Shown here: positions 36,212 to 47,959 of the stretch, one piece after another | How the letters are laid out: each line of letters starts with the position of its first letter | How positions within the stretch are numbered: position 1 is the first letter of the stretch | Source of the DNA: Streptomyces sp. NRRL S-87 | Lineage (GTDB): Bacteria > Actinomycetota > Actinomycetes > Streptomycetales > Streptomycetaceae | Direction: 5' to 3' | Assembly: GCF_000719335.1 (NCBI RefSeq) | Contig: NZ_JOGB01000026.1 | Location: forward strand, 26,377-90,376 | Length of the DNA stretch: 64,000 nt | The notes under the pieces: model-generated | The model's database searches: none | The model's input: only the letters and a program-made list of their open reading frames with translations | Told to the model about the DNA's origin: nothing | Translations under genes and position numbers: made by a program

Positions 36212-37231
36212 ATGTCGTTCATCGGCCGTGACATGGCTGTCGACCTCGGGACCGCCAACACGCTGGTGTACGTGAGGGGCCGGGGGATCGTCCTGAACGA
36301 GCCGTCCGTGGTCGCCATCAACACGAACACCGGTGGCATCCTCGCGGTCGGTTCCGAGGCGAAGAAGATGATCGGCCGGACGCCCGGCAACATCGTCGCG
36401 GTACGCCCCCTCAAGGACGGCGTGATCGCCGACTTCGAGATCACCGAGCGCATGCTCCGGTACTTCATCCTCAAGATCCACAAGCGCCGCTACCTGGCCC
36501 GCCCCCGCGTCGTGGTCTGCGTCCCCTCCGGCATCACCGGGGTCGAGCGCCGCGCCGTCATCGAGGCCTCCACCCAGGCCGGCGCCCGTCAGGTGCACAT
36601 CATCGAGGAGCCCATGGCCGCGGCCATCGGCTCCGGCCTGCCGGTGCACGAGGCCACCGGCAACATGGTCGTCGACATCGGCGGCGGCACCACCGAGGTG
36701 GCCGTCATCTCCCTCGGCGGAATCGTCACGGCACAGTCGATCCGGGTGGCCGGCGACGAGCTCGACAACGCGATCATCCAGCACATCAAGAAGGAGTACA
36801 GCCTCCTCCTCGGTGAGCGGACCGCCGAGCAGATCAAGATCACCATCGGCTCGGCCTTCGACCTCGACAAGGACGAGCACACCGAGATCCGCGGCCGCGA
36901 CCTCGTCTCGGGCCTGCCCAAGACCGTGGTCATCTCCGCCGCCGAGGTCCGCAAGGCCATCGAGGAGCCCGTCAACGCCATCGTCGACGCGGTCAAGACG
37001 ACCCTCGACAAGTGCCCGCCCGAGCTCTCCGGCGACATCATGGACCGCGGCATCGTCCTCACCGGCGGCGGCGCCCTGCTCCGCGGCCTCGACGAGCGGC
37101 TGCGCCGCGAGACCGGCATGCCCATCCACATCGCCGAGGACCCGCTGGACTCCGTCGCCCTCGGCTCCGGCAAGTGCGTCGAGGAGTTCGAGGCGCTCCA
37201 GCAGGTCCTGGACGCCCAGCCCCGCCGCTGA
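36212..37231 (+). CDS. mreB: Rod-shape/actin-like protein MreB
   Basis: 339 residues, bacterial actin. In Streptomyces it is needed for spore-wall integrity rather than hyphal growth. Seen: the phosphate-1 loop [29 protein letters not shown] (phosphate 2), [19 protein letters not shown] (adenosine motif) and [17 protein letters not shown] 36212 is chosen because AAGGGG lies 7 nt upstream; in-frame ATG 36191 and the longer frame from 36017 lack a site. First gene of the mreBCD-pbp2-rodA operon. Confidence 0.96.
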   Translation: MSFIGRDMAVDLGTANTLVYVRGRGIVLNEPSVVAINTNTGGILAVGSEAKKMIGRTPGNIVAVRPLKDGVIADFEITERMLRYFILKIHKRRYLARPRVVVCVPSGITGVERRAVIEASTQAGARQVHIIEEPMAAAIGSGLPVHEATGNMVVDIGGGTTEVAVISLGGIVTAQSIRVAGDELDNAIIQHIKKEYSLLLGERTAEQIKITIGSAFDLDKDEHTEIRGRDLVSGLPKTVVISAAEVRKAIEEPVNAIVDAVKTTLDKCPPELSGDIMDRGIVLTGGGALLRGLDERLRRETGMPIHIAEDPLDSVALGSGKCVEEFEALQQVLDAQPRR

Positions 37232-37340
37232 CGAACGCCCCGCCGACGCCGCCCGCCGCCGACGTCGCCCCGCCGGCACGCGCTGCCGACGCCACCCGCC
37301 GGCGGGCCGCCGCCGGCACGGCCCCACGGTCGGGACGCCG

Positions 37341-37369
37341 TTGACAATGCCCCCTTTCAGGGGATAACG
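37341..37369 (+). promoter_or_regulatory. Internal promoter candidate between mreB and mreC
   Basis: A perfect -35 TTGACA (37341-37346), a 17-nt spacer and ATAACG. The spacer itself holds a CCCC/GGGG inverted repeat around CTTTCA. A perfect -35 is rare in this GC-rich background. Confidence 0.45.
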
Positions 37370-37379
37370 GAAACACAGA

Positions 37380-37419
37380 GATCCGCCGTACGGGTGCTGC
37401 CGCGCCCGTCCGGCGGATC
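37380..37419 (+). terminator. Stem-loop between mreB and mreC
   Basis: GATCCGCCG (37380-37388) pairs with CGGCGGATC (37411-37419), with ACGGG/CCCGT inside and then GTTGATATA. It could be an attenuator in the mreC leader or a partial terminator of the mreB transcript. Confidence 0.5.
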
Positions 37420-37470
37420 GTTGATATACAGGCAAAGAGAATTCCCAGAAGGAAGGCACGGCCGCCGCAC

Positions 37471-38415
37471 GTGAGGGACACACGAGAGAGCCGGCTGCTC
37501 CTGGTACTGCTGGTCGCCATCGCGTTCGCGCTGATCACGGTGGACATCCGGGCGGGCGAGGAGTCACCGGTCGACGGTGCCCGCCGGGGCGCCGCCGCGG
37601 TCTTCGGCCCGGTCGAGAAGGGCGTGGCCACCGCGGTCGACCCGGTCGCCAACGCCATAGGCGCGGTACGGGACTCCGGCGACCGCCACAACCGGATCAC
37701 CGCACTGGAACGCGAGAACGCGGCCCTGAAGGCCAGGCTCGGCAGCGACGACCGCAACCGCAGCCGCATCCGCGAACTCGACGGCATGCTCAAGAGCGCC
37801 GGCGCGGGCCAGTACGGCATCAAGGGCGCCGAGGTCATCGCGATAGGAGCGGCCCAGGGCTTCTCCTGGACCGTCACCATCGACGCCGGCAGCAAGGACG
37901 GCATCGCGCGCGACATGACCGTCCTCAACGGCGACGGACTCGTCGGCCGCGTCACCACCGTCGGGCCCGACACCGCCACCGTCCTCCTGGCCAACGACCC
38001 CGACTTCACCGTCGGCACCCGCCTGGAGAAGACCGGCGAACTCGGCTTCGCCACCGGCCAGGGCGACCGCCCGCTGGCCGTCCAGATGCTCAACGGCAAG
38101 GCCAAGATCAAGGCGGGCGACCGCCTCGTCACCTTCGGCTCCCGCGGCAGCAAGCCCTTCGTGCCCGGCGTCCCGCTCGGTGAGGTCGTCCGCGTCGACC
38201 CGGCCGGCGGCGGCCTCACCCGCACCGTCTACGTCGACCCGTACGTCGGCTTCTCCCGGCTCGACATCGTCGGCGTCGTCGTCATGCCCCCGCGCACCGA
38301 CCCGCGCGACACCGTCCTGCCGCCCAGGCCCGCCAAGCCGAAGCCCATCCCCACGGTCACCGTGACGGTCGCCCCCAGCCCCTCCGGGGACGCCGCCAAG
38401 CCGGCCGACGAGTAG
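37471..38415 (+). CDS. mreC: Rod-shape-determining protein MreC
   Basis: 314 residues: a short cytosolic N-tail, one membrane helix (LLLVLLVAIAFALITV, ~9-24), a coiled coil (HNRITALERENAALKARLG, ~72-90), then the beta-barrel MreC domain (VIAIGAAQGFSWTVTIDAG, LVGRVTTVGPDTATVLL) and a Pro-rich C-tail. Scaffold linking MreB to periplasmic peptidoglycan synthases. GTG start with GAAGGAAGG further upstream than usual. A separate promoter lies about 100 bp before it. Confidence 0.94.
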   Translation: MRDTRESRLLLVLLVAIAFALITVDIRAGEESPVDGARRGAAAVFGPVEKGVATAVDPVANAIGAVRDSGDRHNRITALERENAALKARLGSDDRNRSRIRELDGMLKSAGAGQYGIKGAEVIAIGAAQGFSWTVTIDAGSKDGIARDMTVLNGDGLVGRVTTVGPDTATVLLANDPDFTVGTRLEKTGELGFATGQGDRPLAVQMLNGKAKIKAGDRLVTFGSRGSKPFVPGVPLGEVVRVDPAGGGLTRTVYVDPYVGFSRLDIVGVVVMPPRTDPRDTVLPPRPAKPKPIPTVTVTVAPSPSGDAAKPADE

Positions 38416-38424
38416 GAGACCGCC

Positions 38425-39171
38425 ATGCGCTTCAACCGGATCCTGCTCTCGACCACCCTCGTCGTGGTCGCCCTCGTCATCCAGGTCACCGTCCTGGGCC
38501 GACTGCAACTGCCCGGCGCCGTACCGGACCTCGTGCTGCTCACCGTCGTCGCCCTGGCCCTCGTCTACGGGCACACCAGCGGAGCCCTCATCGGCTTCGG
38601 CGCCGGCCTGCTGACCGACCTCGCCCCGCCCGCCGACCACGCCGCCGGCCGCTACGCGCTCGTCCTGTGCGTCGTCGGCTACCTGTGCGGGCTCGCCCGG
38701 CCCGCCGACGGACGGTTCCGCTCCGCCTGGGGCCCGCTGGTCACCGTCGTCGCCGCCGCCCTCGGCTCCACCCTCCTGTACGGGCTGGTCGGCGGCCTCG
38801 TCGGCGACACCGCCGCCCGCCATGTCGGGCTGGGCTGGCTGCTGTTCAGCGCCGCCGTCTACGACCTGCTGCTCGCCCCGTTCGCCGTACCGCTGGTCAT
38901 GATGCTGGCCCGGCGCGCCGAGAACGACGTCATGGCCGTCGAGGCGGCCGGCGGCCCCGCCCAGGGCGCCGACGTCGCCGCCGGCTGGCTCTCCGGCGGC
39001 ACCGGCCTGACCGTCGGCGGCACCCGCAACAGCATGCGCGTCAAGGCCGCCCGCAACCGGGCCCAGAAGGCCGGCCGCATAAAGGGCATCGGCGTCTCCG
39101 GCGGCGTCAAGGGCGTCAAGGCGGTCAAGTCCGTGAAGACGCCGCGCCTCAAGGGGGGCAGGAAGCTGTGA
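38425..39171 (+). CDS. mreD: Rod-shape-determining protein MreD
   Basis: 248 residues. About five or six membrane helices in the first ~160 (LLSTTLVVVALVIQVTVLG onward, then ALIGFGAGLLTDLAPP, characteristic of MreD), followed by an unusually long basic cytoplasmic tail rich in Lys/Val/Gly (GVKGVKAVKSVKTPRLKGG). It starts 10 bp after mreC with a GGAG site and lies within the same operon. Confidence 0.93.
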   Translation: MRFNRILLSTTLVVVALVIQVTVLGRLQLPGAVPDLVLLTVVALALVYGHTSGALIGFGAGLLTDLAPPADHAAGRYALVLCVVGYLCGLARPADGRFRSAWGPLVTVVAAALGSTLLYGLVGGLVGDTAARHVGLGWLLFSAAVYDLLLAPFAVPLVMMLARRAENDVMAVEAAGGPAQGADVAAGWLSGGTGLTVGGTRNSMRVKAARNRAQKAGRIKGIGVSGGVKGVKAVKSVKTPRLKGGRKL

Positions 39172-39211
39172 CGGCCCCGGCCGAGCAGGCGCACACCGAC
39201 GAGGGGGAGGC

Positions 39212-41413
39212 GTGACCAACATTCCCGAGACGGGCCGCACCCCCCGGGTGCAGATCCGGCTCGTCATCATCCAGGTGCTGGTCTTCTCCCTCCTGTTCAC
39301 CCTCGGCGGCCGCCTCTGGTACCTCCAGATCCGCAACGGCGACGAGTACAGCAGCGAGGCCAAGAACAACCACGTCCAGCAGGTCGTCCAGCCCGCCGTG
39401 CGCGGCTCGATCCTCGACGCCCGCGGCATCCCGCTCGCCGACAACGAGACCCGCCTGGTCGTCTCCGCCAGCCGCACCGAGCTGATGAAGATGAAGGACC
39501 GCGGCAAGGGCGTCCTGACCCGGCTCGCCGACGTCCTCGACATGACCCCCAAGGAGGTCATGGACAAGGTCCGGCTCTGCGACTCCCAGACCCCGCAGCC
39601 CTGCTGGAACGGCTCCCCGTACCAGCCGATCCCGGTCACCAACAAGGCCACCACCCAGCAGGCCCTGCAGATCCGCGAGCGCGCCGAGGACTTCCCCGGC
39701 ATCACCGCCGAGCCCACCGCCGTACGCCGCTACCCGAACCCCGGCGGCTCCAACACCGGCCAGGTCCTGGGCTACCTCTCGCCCGTCACGGACGACGAGA
39801 TCCAGCAGGCCAAGGACACCCGCTCGCCGCTCCTTCGCTCCGACCAGGTCGGCCGCTCCGGCCTGGAGCGCACGTACGACCGCCAGCTGCGCGGCAAGGC
39901 CGGCGTCACCCGGTACGAGGTCGACAACCTGGGCCGGGTCATCGGGCAGGCCGCCGCCGACCCCGCCGAGGCCGGTGCCAACGTCGTCACCAGCATCGAC
40001 GCCCGCGTCCAGGCCGTGGCCGAGTACCAGCTCGACAAGGCCATGAAGGAAGCGCGCAAGATCGTCGACCGCAACACCGGCGAGAACTACAAGGCCGACG
40101 CCGGCGCCGTCGTCGTCATGGAGTCCAAGACCGGCCGCATCGTCGCCATGGCCTCGAACCCGACCTACGACCCGAACGTCTGGGTCGGCGGCATCTCCGC
40201 CAAGGACTACGCCCGGCTCACCGGCAAGAACTCCAACTACCCGCTCCTCAACCGGGCCATCCAGGGGCAGGCCGCCCCCGGCTCCATCTTCAAGGTCATC
40301 CCGACCACGGCAGCGGTCAACGCCGGGTACCCCTTCGACGGGAAGTACCCCTGCCCCAGCTCGTACTCCATCGGCGGCCAGGTCTTCAAGAACTTCGAGT
40401 CCCAGGGCCACGGCAGCATCACCCTCGGCCAGGCCCTCGAGGTCTCCTGCGACACCGTCTTCTACGCCCTGGCCCACCAGCAGTGGCAGAAGGACGGCGC
40501 CCTCAAGCCCAAGAAGAACCCCGCCGACATCTTCTACAAGACCGCGCACCAGTTCGGCCTCGGCAAGGAGACCGGCATCGACCTCCCCAACGAGGTCAGC
40601 GGCCGCGTCCCGGACCGCCAGTGGAAGCAGCGCTTCTGGGAGGCCAACAAGGACTGGTGGTGCCGCACCGGCAAGCGCGGCGGCACGTACGTCCAGCAGC
40701 TGTCCTACGAGAACTGCCTCGAGGGCAACCTCATGCGCGCCGGTGACTCCGTCAACTACTCCATCGGCCAGGGCGACACCCTCGTCACGCCGATCCAGAT
40801 GGCCACCATCTACGCGGCCATCTCCAACGGCGGCACCATGTGGAACCCCACCATCGGCAAGGCGATCATCAGCGCCGACGGCAAGCGCGTCGAGGAGATC
40901 AGGCCCAAGGCCCACGGCAGGCTGCCCATGGACGCGCGGACCAGGGCGCAGATAAACGACGCGCTCGAGGGCGTCGCCACCCGCGGTACCGCCGCCTGGC
41001 GGTTCGGCGGCTGGCCGCAGAAGCAGATCCCCATGCACGCCAAGACCGGTACCGCCGAGGTCTACGGCAAGCAGACCACCTCCTGGTTCGCCACCTACAC
41101 CTCGGACTACACGATCGTCATGACCATCTCCCAGGGTGGTACCGGCTCCGGGGCCTCCGGGCCCTTCGTCCGCAACATCTACAACGCCCTGTACGGCCTC
41201 GACATGGAGGGCAAGCAGGACCTCGGGAAGGCCCTCCTGCCGCACCCCCAGAGCTCCCTGCCCAGGATCCAGAAGGACGGCTCGATCGACGCCCCCGAGA
41301 TCCACCCGTACGTCCCCGACGAGCCCAAGGAGGACCCCGAGCCGGCCCTCGCCGGCCCGCCCGGGAAGCCGGCGACCCGGCCGACGCACCGCGACGCGAG
41401 GTGGCGGGACTGA
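39212..41413 (+). CDS. mrdA: Class B penicillin-binding protein 2
   Basis: 733 residues, monofunctional transpeptidase partner of RodA. Seen: an N-terminal membrane anchor (IRLVIIQVLVFSLLFTLGG), a PBP dimer domain, the transpeptidase motif SIFK (Ser ~357) in APGSIFKVIPT, an SxN-region motif in GDSVNYSIGQGD, and KTGTAEV (~610). GGGGGAGGC precedes GTG 39212. Its stop overlaps the start of rodA (TGATG), so they are translationally coupled. The C-tail is Pro-rich. Confidence 0.95.
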   Translation: MTNIPETGRTPRVQIRLVIIQVLVFSLLFTLGGRLWYLQIRNGDEYSSEAKNNHVQQVVQPAVRGSILDARGIPLADNETRLVVSASRTELMKMKDRGKGVLTRLADVLDMTPKEVMDKVRLCDSQTPQPCWNGSPYQPIPVTNKATTQQALQIRERAEDFPGITAEPTAVRRYPNPGGSNTGQVLGYLSPVTDDEIQQAKDTRSPLLRSDQVGRSGLERTYDRQLRGKAGVTRYEVDNLGRVIGQAAADPAEAGANVVTSIDARVQAVAEYQLDKAMKEARKIVDRNTGENYKADAGAVVVMESKTGRIVAMASNPTYDPNVWVGGISAKDYARLTGKNSNYPLLNRAIQGQAAPGSIFKVIPTTAAVNAGYPFDGKYPCPSSYSIGGQVFKNFESQGHGSITLGQALEVSCDTVFYALAHQQWQKDGALKPKKNPADIFYKTAHQFGLGKETGIDLPNEVSGRVPDRQWKQRFWEANKDWWCRTGKRGGTYVQQLSYENCLEGNLMRAGDSVNYSIGQGDTLVTPIQMATIYAAISNGGTMWNPTIGKAIISADGKRVEEIRPKAHGRLPMDARTRAQINDALEGVATRGTAAWRFGGWPQKQIPMHAKTGTAEVYGKQTTSWFATYTSDYTIVMTISQGGTGSGASGPFVRNIYNALYGLDMEGKQDLGKALLPHPQSSLPRIQKDGSIDAPEIHPYVPDEPKEDPEPALAGPPGKPATRPTHRDARWRD

Positions 41414-42609
41414 TGGCCGCCAACAACTTCTCCGTCGCCCGCTACGCCCCCCGGCGCGGTCCGCTGGCCCGCCTGACCGCCCGCGACTCGATAGTGCGCC
41501 GGCTCGACTGGCCGCTGCTGTTCTCGGCGCTCGCGCTGTCCCTCATCGGCTCGCTGCTGGTGTGGTCGGCCACCCGCAACCGCACCACGCTCAACCAGGG
41601 CGACCCGTACTACTTCTTCCTGCGCCACCTGCTCAACACCGGCATCGGCTTCACCCTGATGGTCGGCACGATCTGGCTCGGCCACCGCACCCTGCGCGGC
41701 GCGGTGCCGTTCCTGTACGGGCTCTCGATCCTGCTCGTGCTCGCCGTGCTCACCCCGCTCGGGGCGACCATCAACGGCGCGCACGCGTGGATCGTCATCG
41801 GCGGCGGCTTCTCGCTCCAGCCCTCCGAGTTCTGCAAGATCACCATCATCCTGGTGATGGCGATGCTGCTGGCCACCCGGGTGGACGCCGGCGACCTGGT
41901 GCACCCCGACCACCGCACGGTCGTCAAGGCCCTGTGCCTGGCCGCCGCGCCCATGGGCATCGTCATGCTGATGCCCGACCTCGGCTCGGTCATGGTCATG
42001 GTCATCATCGTGCTCGGCGTGCTGCTGGCCTCCGGCGCCTCCAACCGGTGGGTGCTCGGGCTGCTGGGTACGGGCCTCGTGGGCGCCATCGCGATCTGGC
42101 AGCTGGGCGTGCTGGACGAGTACCAGATCAACCGCTTCGCCGCCTTCGCCAACCCCGACCTGGACCCGGCGGGCGTGGGCTACAACACCAACCAGGCGCG
42201 CATCGCGATCGGCTCGGGCGGGCTGCTGGGCACGGGGCTGTTCAAGGGCTCGCAGACCACCGGCCAGTTCGTGCCCGAGCAGCAGACCGACTTCGTCTTC
42301 ACGGTGGCGGGGGAGGAGCTGGGCTTCGTCGGGGCGGGTCTCATCCTGTTCCTGCTCGGGGTGGTGCTGTGGCGGGCCTGCCGCATCGCGCGCGAGACCA
42401 CCGAGCTGTACGGCACGATCGTGGCGGCCGGCATCATCGCCTGGTTCGCCTTCCAGTCCTTCGAGAACATCGGGATGACGCTCGGCATCATGCCGGTGGC
42501 GGGGCTCCCGCTGCCGTTCGTGTCGTACGGCGGCTCGTCGATGTTCGCGGTGTGGGTGGCGATCGGGTTGCTGCAGTCGATCCGGGTGCAGCGGCCGTTG
42601 TCGGCGTAG
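41413..42609 (+). CDS. rodA: RodA-type SEDS peptidoglycan glycosyltransferase (Sfr)
   Basis: About 398 residues with ten predicted membrane helices. SEDS polymerase of lipid II working with PBP2. Seen: NGAHAWIVIGGGFSLQPSE, LMPDLGSVMVMVII (the conserved catalytic-region Asp), GSGGLLGTGLFKGSQT, FVPEQQTDFVF and GLPLPFVSYGGSS. ATG 41413 overlaps the pbp2 stop. In Streptomyces this gene is called sfr. It ends the mre operon. Confidence 0.95.
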   Translation: MAANNFSVARYAPRRGPLARLTARDSIVRRLDWPLLFSALALSLIGSLLVWSATRNRTTLNQGDPYYFFLRHLLNTGIGFTLMVGTIWLGHRTLRGAVPFLYGLSILLVLAVLTPLGATINGAHAWIVIGGGFSLQPSEFCKITIILVMAMLLATRVDAGDLVHPDHRTVVKALCLAAAPMGIVMLMPDLGSVMVMVIIVLGVLLASGASNRWVLGLLGTGLVGAIAIWQLGVLDEYQINRFAAFANPDLDPAGVGYNTNQARIAIGSGGLLGTGLFKGSQTTGQFVPEQQTDFVFTVAGEELGFVGAGLILFLLGVVLWRACRIARETTELYGTIVAAGIIAWFAFQSFENIGMTLGIMPVAGLPLPFVSYGGSSMFAVWVAIGLLQSIRVQRPLSA

Positions 42610-42735
42610 GGGGCTTCGCGGGGGCGGCCGGCTCCCTCGAAGCGGCGACCCGGGGCGTCCGCCCGGCAGCCGGCCGCTCTCGGCCACATCCGGGGCAAAT
42701 ACCGGGCAACGCTCCCATGATGAGCTGATGAAGAC

Positions 42736-42741
42736 TAAGTT
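42736..42741 (+). promoter_or_regulatory. -10 element of a probably leaderless CYTH-CHAD gene
   Basis: TAAGTT, exactly 6 nt before ATG 42748, with no purine-rich ribosome-binding site between. Confidence 0.45.
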
Positions 42742-42747
42742 CGGTCT

Positions 42748-44289
42748 ATGGCGGACGCGAAGCGCGAGATTGAGCGGAAGTTCGAGTTCGATACGAGCCC
42801 GGAAGCGGGCAAGAACGGTCGCAAGGCGCCGAAGAAGAACACTCGGCGGCTGCCGGACCTGAGCGGCACGGCGCCCGTCGCCGCCGCCGAACCCCAGGGC
42901 ACGGTCGACCTCGACGCGGTCTACTACGACACCCCCGACCAGCGGCTCGCCGCCGACGGGCTCACCCTCCGGCGCAGGACCGGCGGCGCGGACGCGGGCT
43001 GGCACCTCAAGCTCCCGGTCGCCCCCGGCGTGCGCGACGAGATCGCCGCCCCCCTCTCCGACGCCGTGCCCCCGGCGCTCGCCGCCCTGGTCCGGTCGCG
43101 GGTGCGCGACACCGGCCTCGTCCCCCTCGTCCGCCTGCTCTCCTCCCGCGAGGTGGTCCACCTCAAGGACGCCGAGGGACACCTCCTGGCCGAACTCAGC
43201 ACCGACACCGTCCGCGCCGAACGGCTCGCCGACCCGCCCGCCACCGCCGACTGGACCGAGGTCGAGGCCGAACTCGCCGACGGCGTCGACCCCGACCTCC
43301 TCGACACCATCGAGCAGAAGTTCCGCAAGGCCGGACTGCGCGTCTCCGACGCCCCCTCCAAGCTCGCCCGCGCCCTCGCCGAAACCGGCTCCGCCCGCCC
43401 GCCGCAGCCCGCCCCGCCCCTCGACAGCGCGGGCGCGTACGTCCTGGCGTACGTACGCGAACAGGTCGCAGCCCTCGTCGCCCACGACCCCGCCGTCCGG
43501 CGCGACCTGCCCGACTCCGTCCACCAGATGCGGGTGGCCACCCGCCGGCTGCGCAGCGCCTTCAAGACCCACAAGCGCGTCCTGGACCGCACCGTCACCG
43601 ACCCCATCGGCGAGGAGCTGCGCTGGCTCGCGGGCGAGCTCGGCGTCGACCGCGACCAGGAAGTCCTGATGGACCGGCTCCAGGGCCACCTCGACGAGCT
43701 GCCCGACACCCTGCTGCTCGGCCCGGTCCGCGCGCGGCTGACCGTCTGGAACACCGCCCGCCGCAGGGACTCCCGCCGCCGCGCCCTCGCCGTCCTCGAC
43801 GGCCCGCGCTACCTGGCCCTGCTCGACGCCCTCGACGCCCTGCTCGCCGACCCGCCGCTGCTGCCGGGCGCGGCCAAGGACGCCGCCAAGGTCTTCGCCA
43901 AGGCCGTCCGCCGCGACCACGACCGCCTCGCCGGCCGGGTCGCCCACGCCCTCGACCTCGAACCCGGACCCGAGCGCGACCTCGCCCTCCACGAGGCCCG
44001 GAAGGCCGCCAAGCGCACCCGGTACGCGGCCGACAGCGCCGTACCCGTGTTCGGCTCCCGCGCCAAGCGCTTCGCCAAGCAGGCCAAGGCCGTACAGAGC
44101 CTGCTCGGCGACCACCAGGACAGCGTCGTGGCCCGCGAGGCCCTGCGCCTGCTGGCCGCACAGGCCCACGCGGCCGGCGAGTCCGCCTTCACCTGGGGTC
44201 TGCTGTACGGCCGCGAGGAAGCCCTCGCGGAGCGCCGCGAGCGCGGGCTGCCGGACACGTGGGCGGAGGTCGAGCGGCCGGGCTGGTGA
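42748..44289 (+). CDS. CYTH and CHAD domain protein (inorganic polyphosphate-related)
   Basis: 513 residues. The N-terminal CYTH domain (about 5-205) shows the EIERKFEF entry motif, LTLRRRTGGADAGWHLKLP and TEVEAEL, the acidic tunnel residues that bind metal and triphosphate. The C-terminal CHAD domain (about 225-500) has the conserved His-rich helices VHQMRVATRRLRSAFK and HEARKAAKRTRYAADS. CYTH domains hydrolyse triphosphate; CHAD domains bind polyphosphate. A role in polyphosphate metabolism or granules is inferred. The insert after KFEFDTSPEAGKNGRKAPKKN is basic and slightly longer than usual. Confidence 0.9.
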   Translation: MADAKREIERKFEFDTSPEAGKNGRKAPKKNTRRLPDLSGTAPVAAAEPQGTVDLDAVYYDTPDQRLAADGLTLRRRTGGADAGWHLKLPVAPGVRDEIAAPLSDAVPPALAALVRSRVRDTGLVPLVRLLSSREVVHLKDAEGHLLAELSTDTVRAERLADPPATADWTEVEAELADGVDPDLLDTIEQKFRKAGLRVSDAPSKLARALAETGSARPPQPAPPLDSAGAYVLAYVREQVAALVAHDPAVRRDLPDSVHQMRVATRRLRSAFKTHKRVLDRTVTDPIGEELRWLAGELGVDRDQEVLMDRLQGHLDELPDTLLLGPVRARLTVWNTARRRDSRRRALAVLDGPRYLALLDALDALLADPPLLPGAAKDAAKVFAKAVRRDHDRLAGRVAHALDLEPGPERDLALHEARKAAKRTRYAADSAVPVFGSRAKRFAKQAKAVQSLLGDHQDSVVAREALRLLAAQAHAAGESAFTWGLLYGREEALAERRERGLPDTWAEVERPGW

Positions 44290-44425
44290 GGCGGTGCCGG
44301 GGGCCTGCGGCGACGGGGGGACGGGCCCGGGCCCGCCCGGGGATGACCATGAGGCGGACCGGAGCACCCTGCGGGCGGGTTACGCTTGATGGTCACCCCT
44401 GCCAGCTCACGAAGGTTCGCCCCCC

Positions 44426-46351
<1,926 letters not shown>

Positions 46352-46365
46352 CACCGCCCGCCCCG

Positions 46366-46394
46366 TCGGCCCCGTCCACACCGGACGGGGCCGA
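46366..46394 (+). terminator. Terminator after the radical SAM gene
   Basis: TCGGCCCCGTCC pairs perfectly with GGACGGGGCCGA (12 bp) around a 5-nt loop, 14 nt past the stop. Confidence 0.75.
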
Positions 46395-46560
46395 TGTGCG
46401 TGCGTCGCGGACCCCGTGGCCGGGCGCACAGGATGCATCGCACAACCATTTCGTACGCTCGGGGGTCGAACGACCGTGAATTCCACGGCGCGCCCTGTCC
46501 TCAGGCCTGGCGGGCAGCCCTGAGCAGGGCAGTGGAGACGGGGACGCCGAACGGGGATGG

Positions 46561-47751
46561 ATGATGCAGGCGAAGCAGAGGGCGGCGGTCGGTGCCGCCA
46601 CGGGGCGCGCCGACCAGGCGGCCGCACCGCCGAGAGTGGTGGCGCTGCCGTCCGCCCGCCGGGACCGGCTCGCCGCGCTGGACGGGCTGCGGTTCCTGGC
46701 GGCGCTGGCCGTGGTGATGTTCCACTTCGTGGGGCAGACGCCGTGGGCGATGGTCGACATCTGGGGGCGGCCGTACCAGAGCCTGTTCCCCGAGGCGCAC
46801 GAGTTCTTCGCCTTCGGCAGGCTCGGGGTCGACCTGTTCTTCCTGATCAGCGGGTTCGTCATCTGCATGAGCGCGTGGGGGCGCTCACCGCGTGACTTCT
46901 TCATCTCCCGGGTGACCCGGCTGTACCCGATGTACTGGATCGCGATCGTGGTGTCGGCGTGCGTCGTCTACGCGGTCGACACGCCGTTCGGCCGCCCCAA
47001 TCCGCGGGTGCTGTTCGCCAACTTCACGATGCTCCAGGTGCCGCTCGGCATCGAGAGCCTGGACCCGGTCTACTGGACGCTCTGGCCGGAACTGTGCTTC
47101 TACCTGACGTTCGCGGTCGTGGTGTGGAAGGGCCTCACCTACCAGCGGGTCGTGTTCTTCTGCGGGGTGTGGACGGTCGCCACGGTGCTGGCGCCGGCCG
47201 CCCACATGCCGCTGCTGACGCTGCTGGTCAACCCGACGTCGGCGCCGTACTTCATCGCGGGCATGGCCTTCTACCTGATGTACCGGTTCCGGCCGGCCCC
47301 GGTCCTGTGGGGCATCGTCGGCATGTCGTGGCTGCTGGCGCTGCACTTCCTGCTGAACCCGCACGGCCGCAACAACTGGGCCACGTGGTCACCGTGGCGC
47401 GGCTGGCTGGTGCTGGCGGTCACGGTGATCTTCCTGCTCGTCGCCGCCATCGCGCTGGGCTGGACGCGGCGGATCCGCTGGCGCGGACTGACCGTCGCGG
47501 GGACGCTGACCTTCCCGCTGTACCTGCTGCACGACGTCATCGGCATGACCGCCGCGCACCGGTACGGCACGCGGGTGGACCCCTGGGTGCTGGTCGGGGT
47601 CACGGTCACCGGTCTGGTCGTCCTGTCGTACCTGGTGCAGCGGTTCCTGGAGCGGCCGCTCGCGAAGGTCGTGGGACGGTCGCTGCGGAACGCGGCGTTC
47701 GATCTCCCCTCCCCGCAGCCGCGCCACCCGGAGCGGGTGCGCAGGCTCTGA
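46561..47751 (+). CDS. Acyltransferase-3 family membrane protein
   Basis: 396 residues with about ten membrane helices. The AT3 signature RLAALDGLRFLAALAVVMFHF with its essential Arg and His is present (~37-57), then GRLGVDLFFLISGFVICMS and FFISRVTRLYPMYWIAIV. Such enzymes O-acylate sugars, antibiotics or cell-wall polymers. The acceptor is unknown. Two adjacent ATGs (46561, 46564) follow GGGGATGG. It is located between two radical-SAM-linked genes that are usually neighbours, and after a terminator, so it is probably its own unit. Confidence 0.88.
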   Translation: MMQAKQRAAVGAATGRADQAAAPPRVVALPSARRDRLAALDGLRFLAALAVVMFHFVGQTPWAMVDIWGRPYQSLFPEAHEFFAFGRLGVDLFFLISGFVICMSAWGRSPRDFFISRVTRLYPMYWIAIVVSACVVYAVDTPFGRPNPRVLFANFTMLQVPLGIESLDPVYWTLWPELCFYLTFAVVVWKGLTYQRVVFFCGVWTVATVLAPAAHMPLLTLLVNPTSAPYFIAGMAFYLMYRFRPAPVLWGIVGMSWLLALHFLLNPHGRNNWATWSPWRGWLVLAVTVIFLLVAAIALGWTRRIRWRGLTVAGTLTFPLYLLHDVIGMTAAHRYGTRVDPWVLVGVTVTGLVVLSYLVQRFLERPLAKVVGRSLRNAAFDLPSPQPRHPERVRRL

Positions 47752-47959
47752 CCCGGGATCCGGCGGGGCTCCCCCTCCTGCAACCGGAAGGGGGGCCTTC
47801 GGGCGTCCCCACGGGCAGCGGCTGGAGGAGGGCGGGAGGTGAGGGGCGCGTACCCTGGGGGTACGACAGCTGTCGGCGCGGCCCCGTAGCCGCCCCCGCT
47901 GCGAAAGACGTCAGAGGGCGGAGCCGGAGGGCTCGCGCCCCGCACAAGGAGAAGAACCA

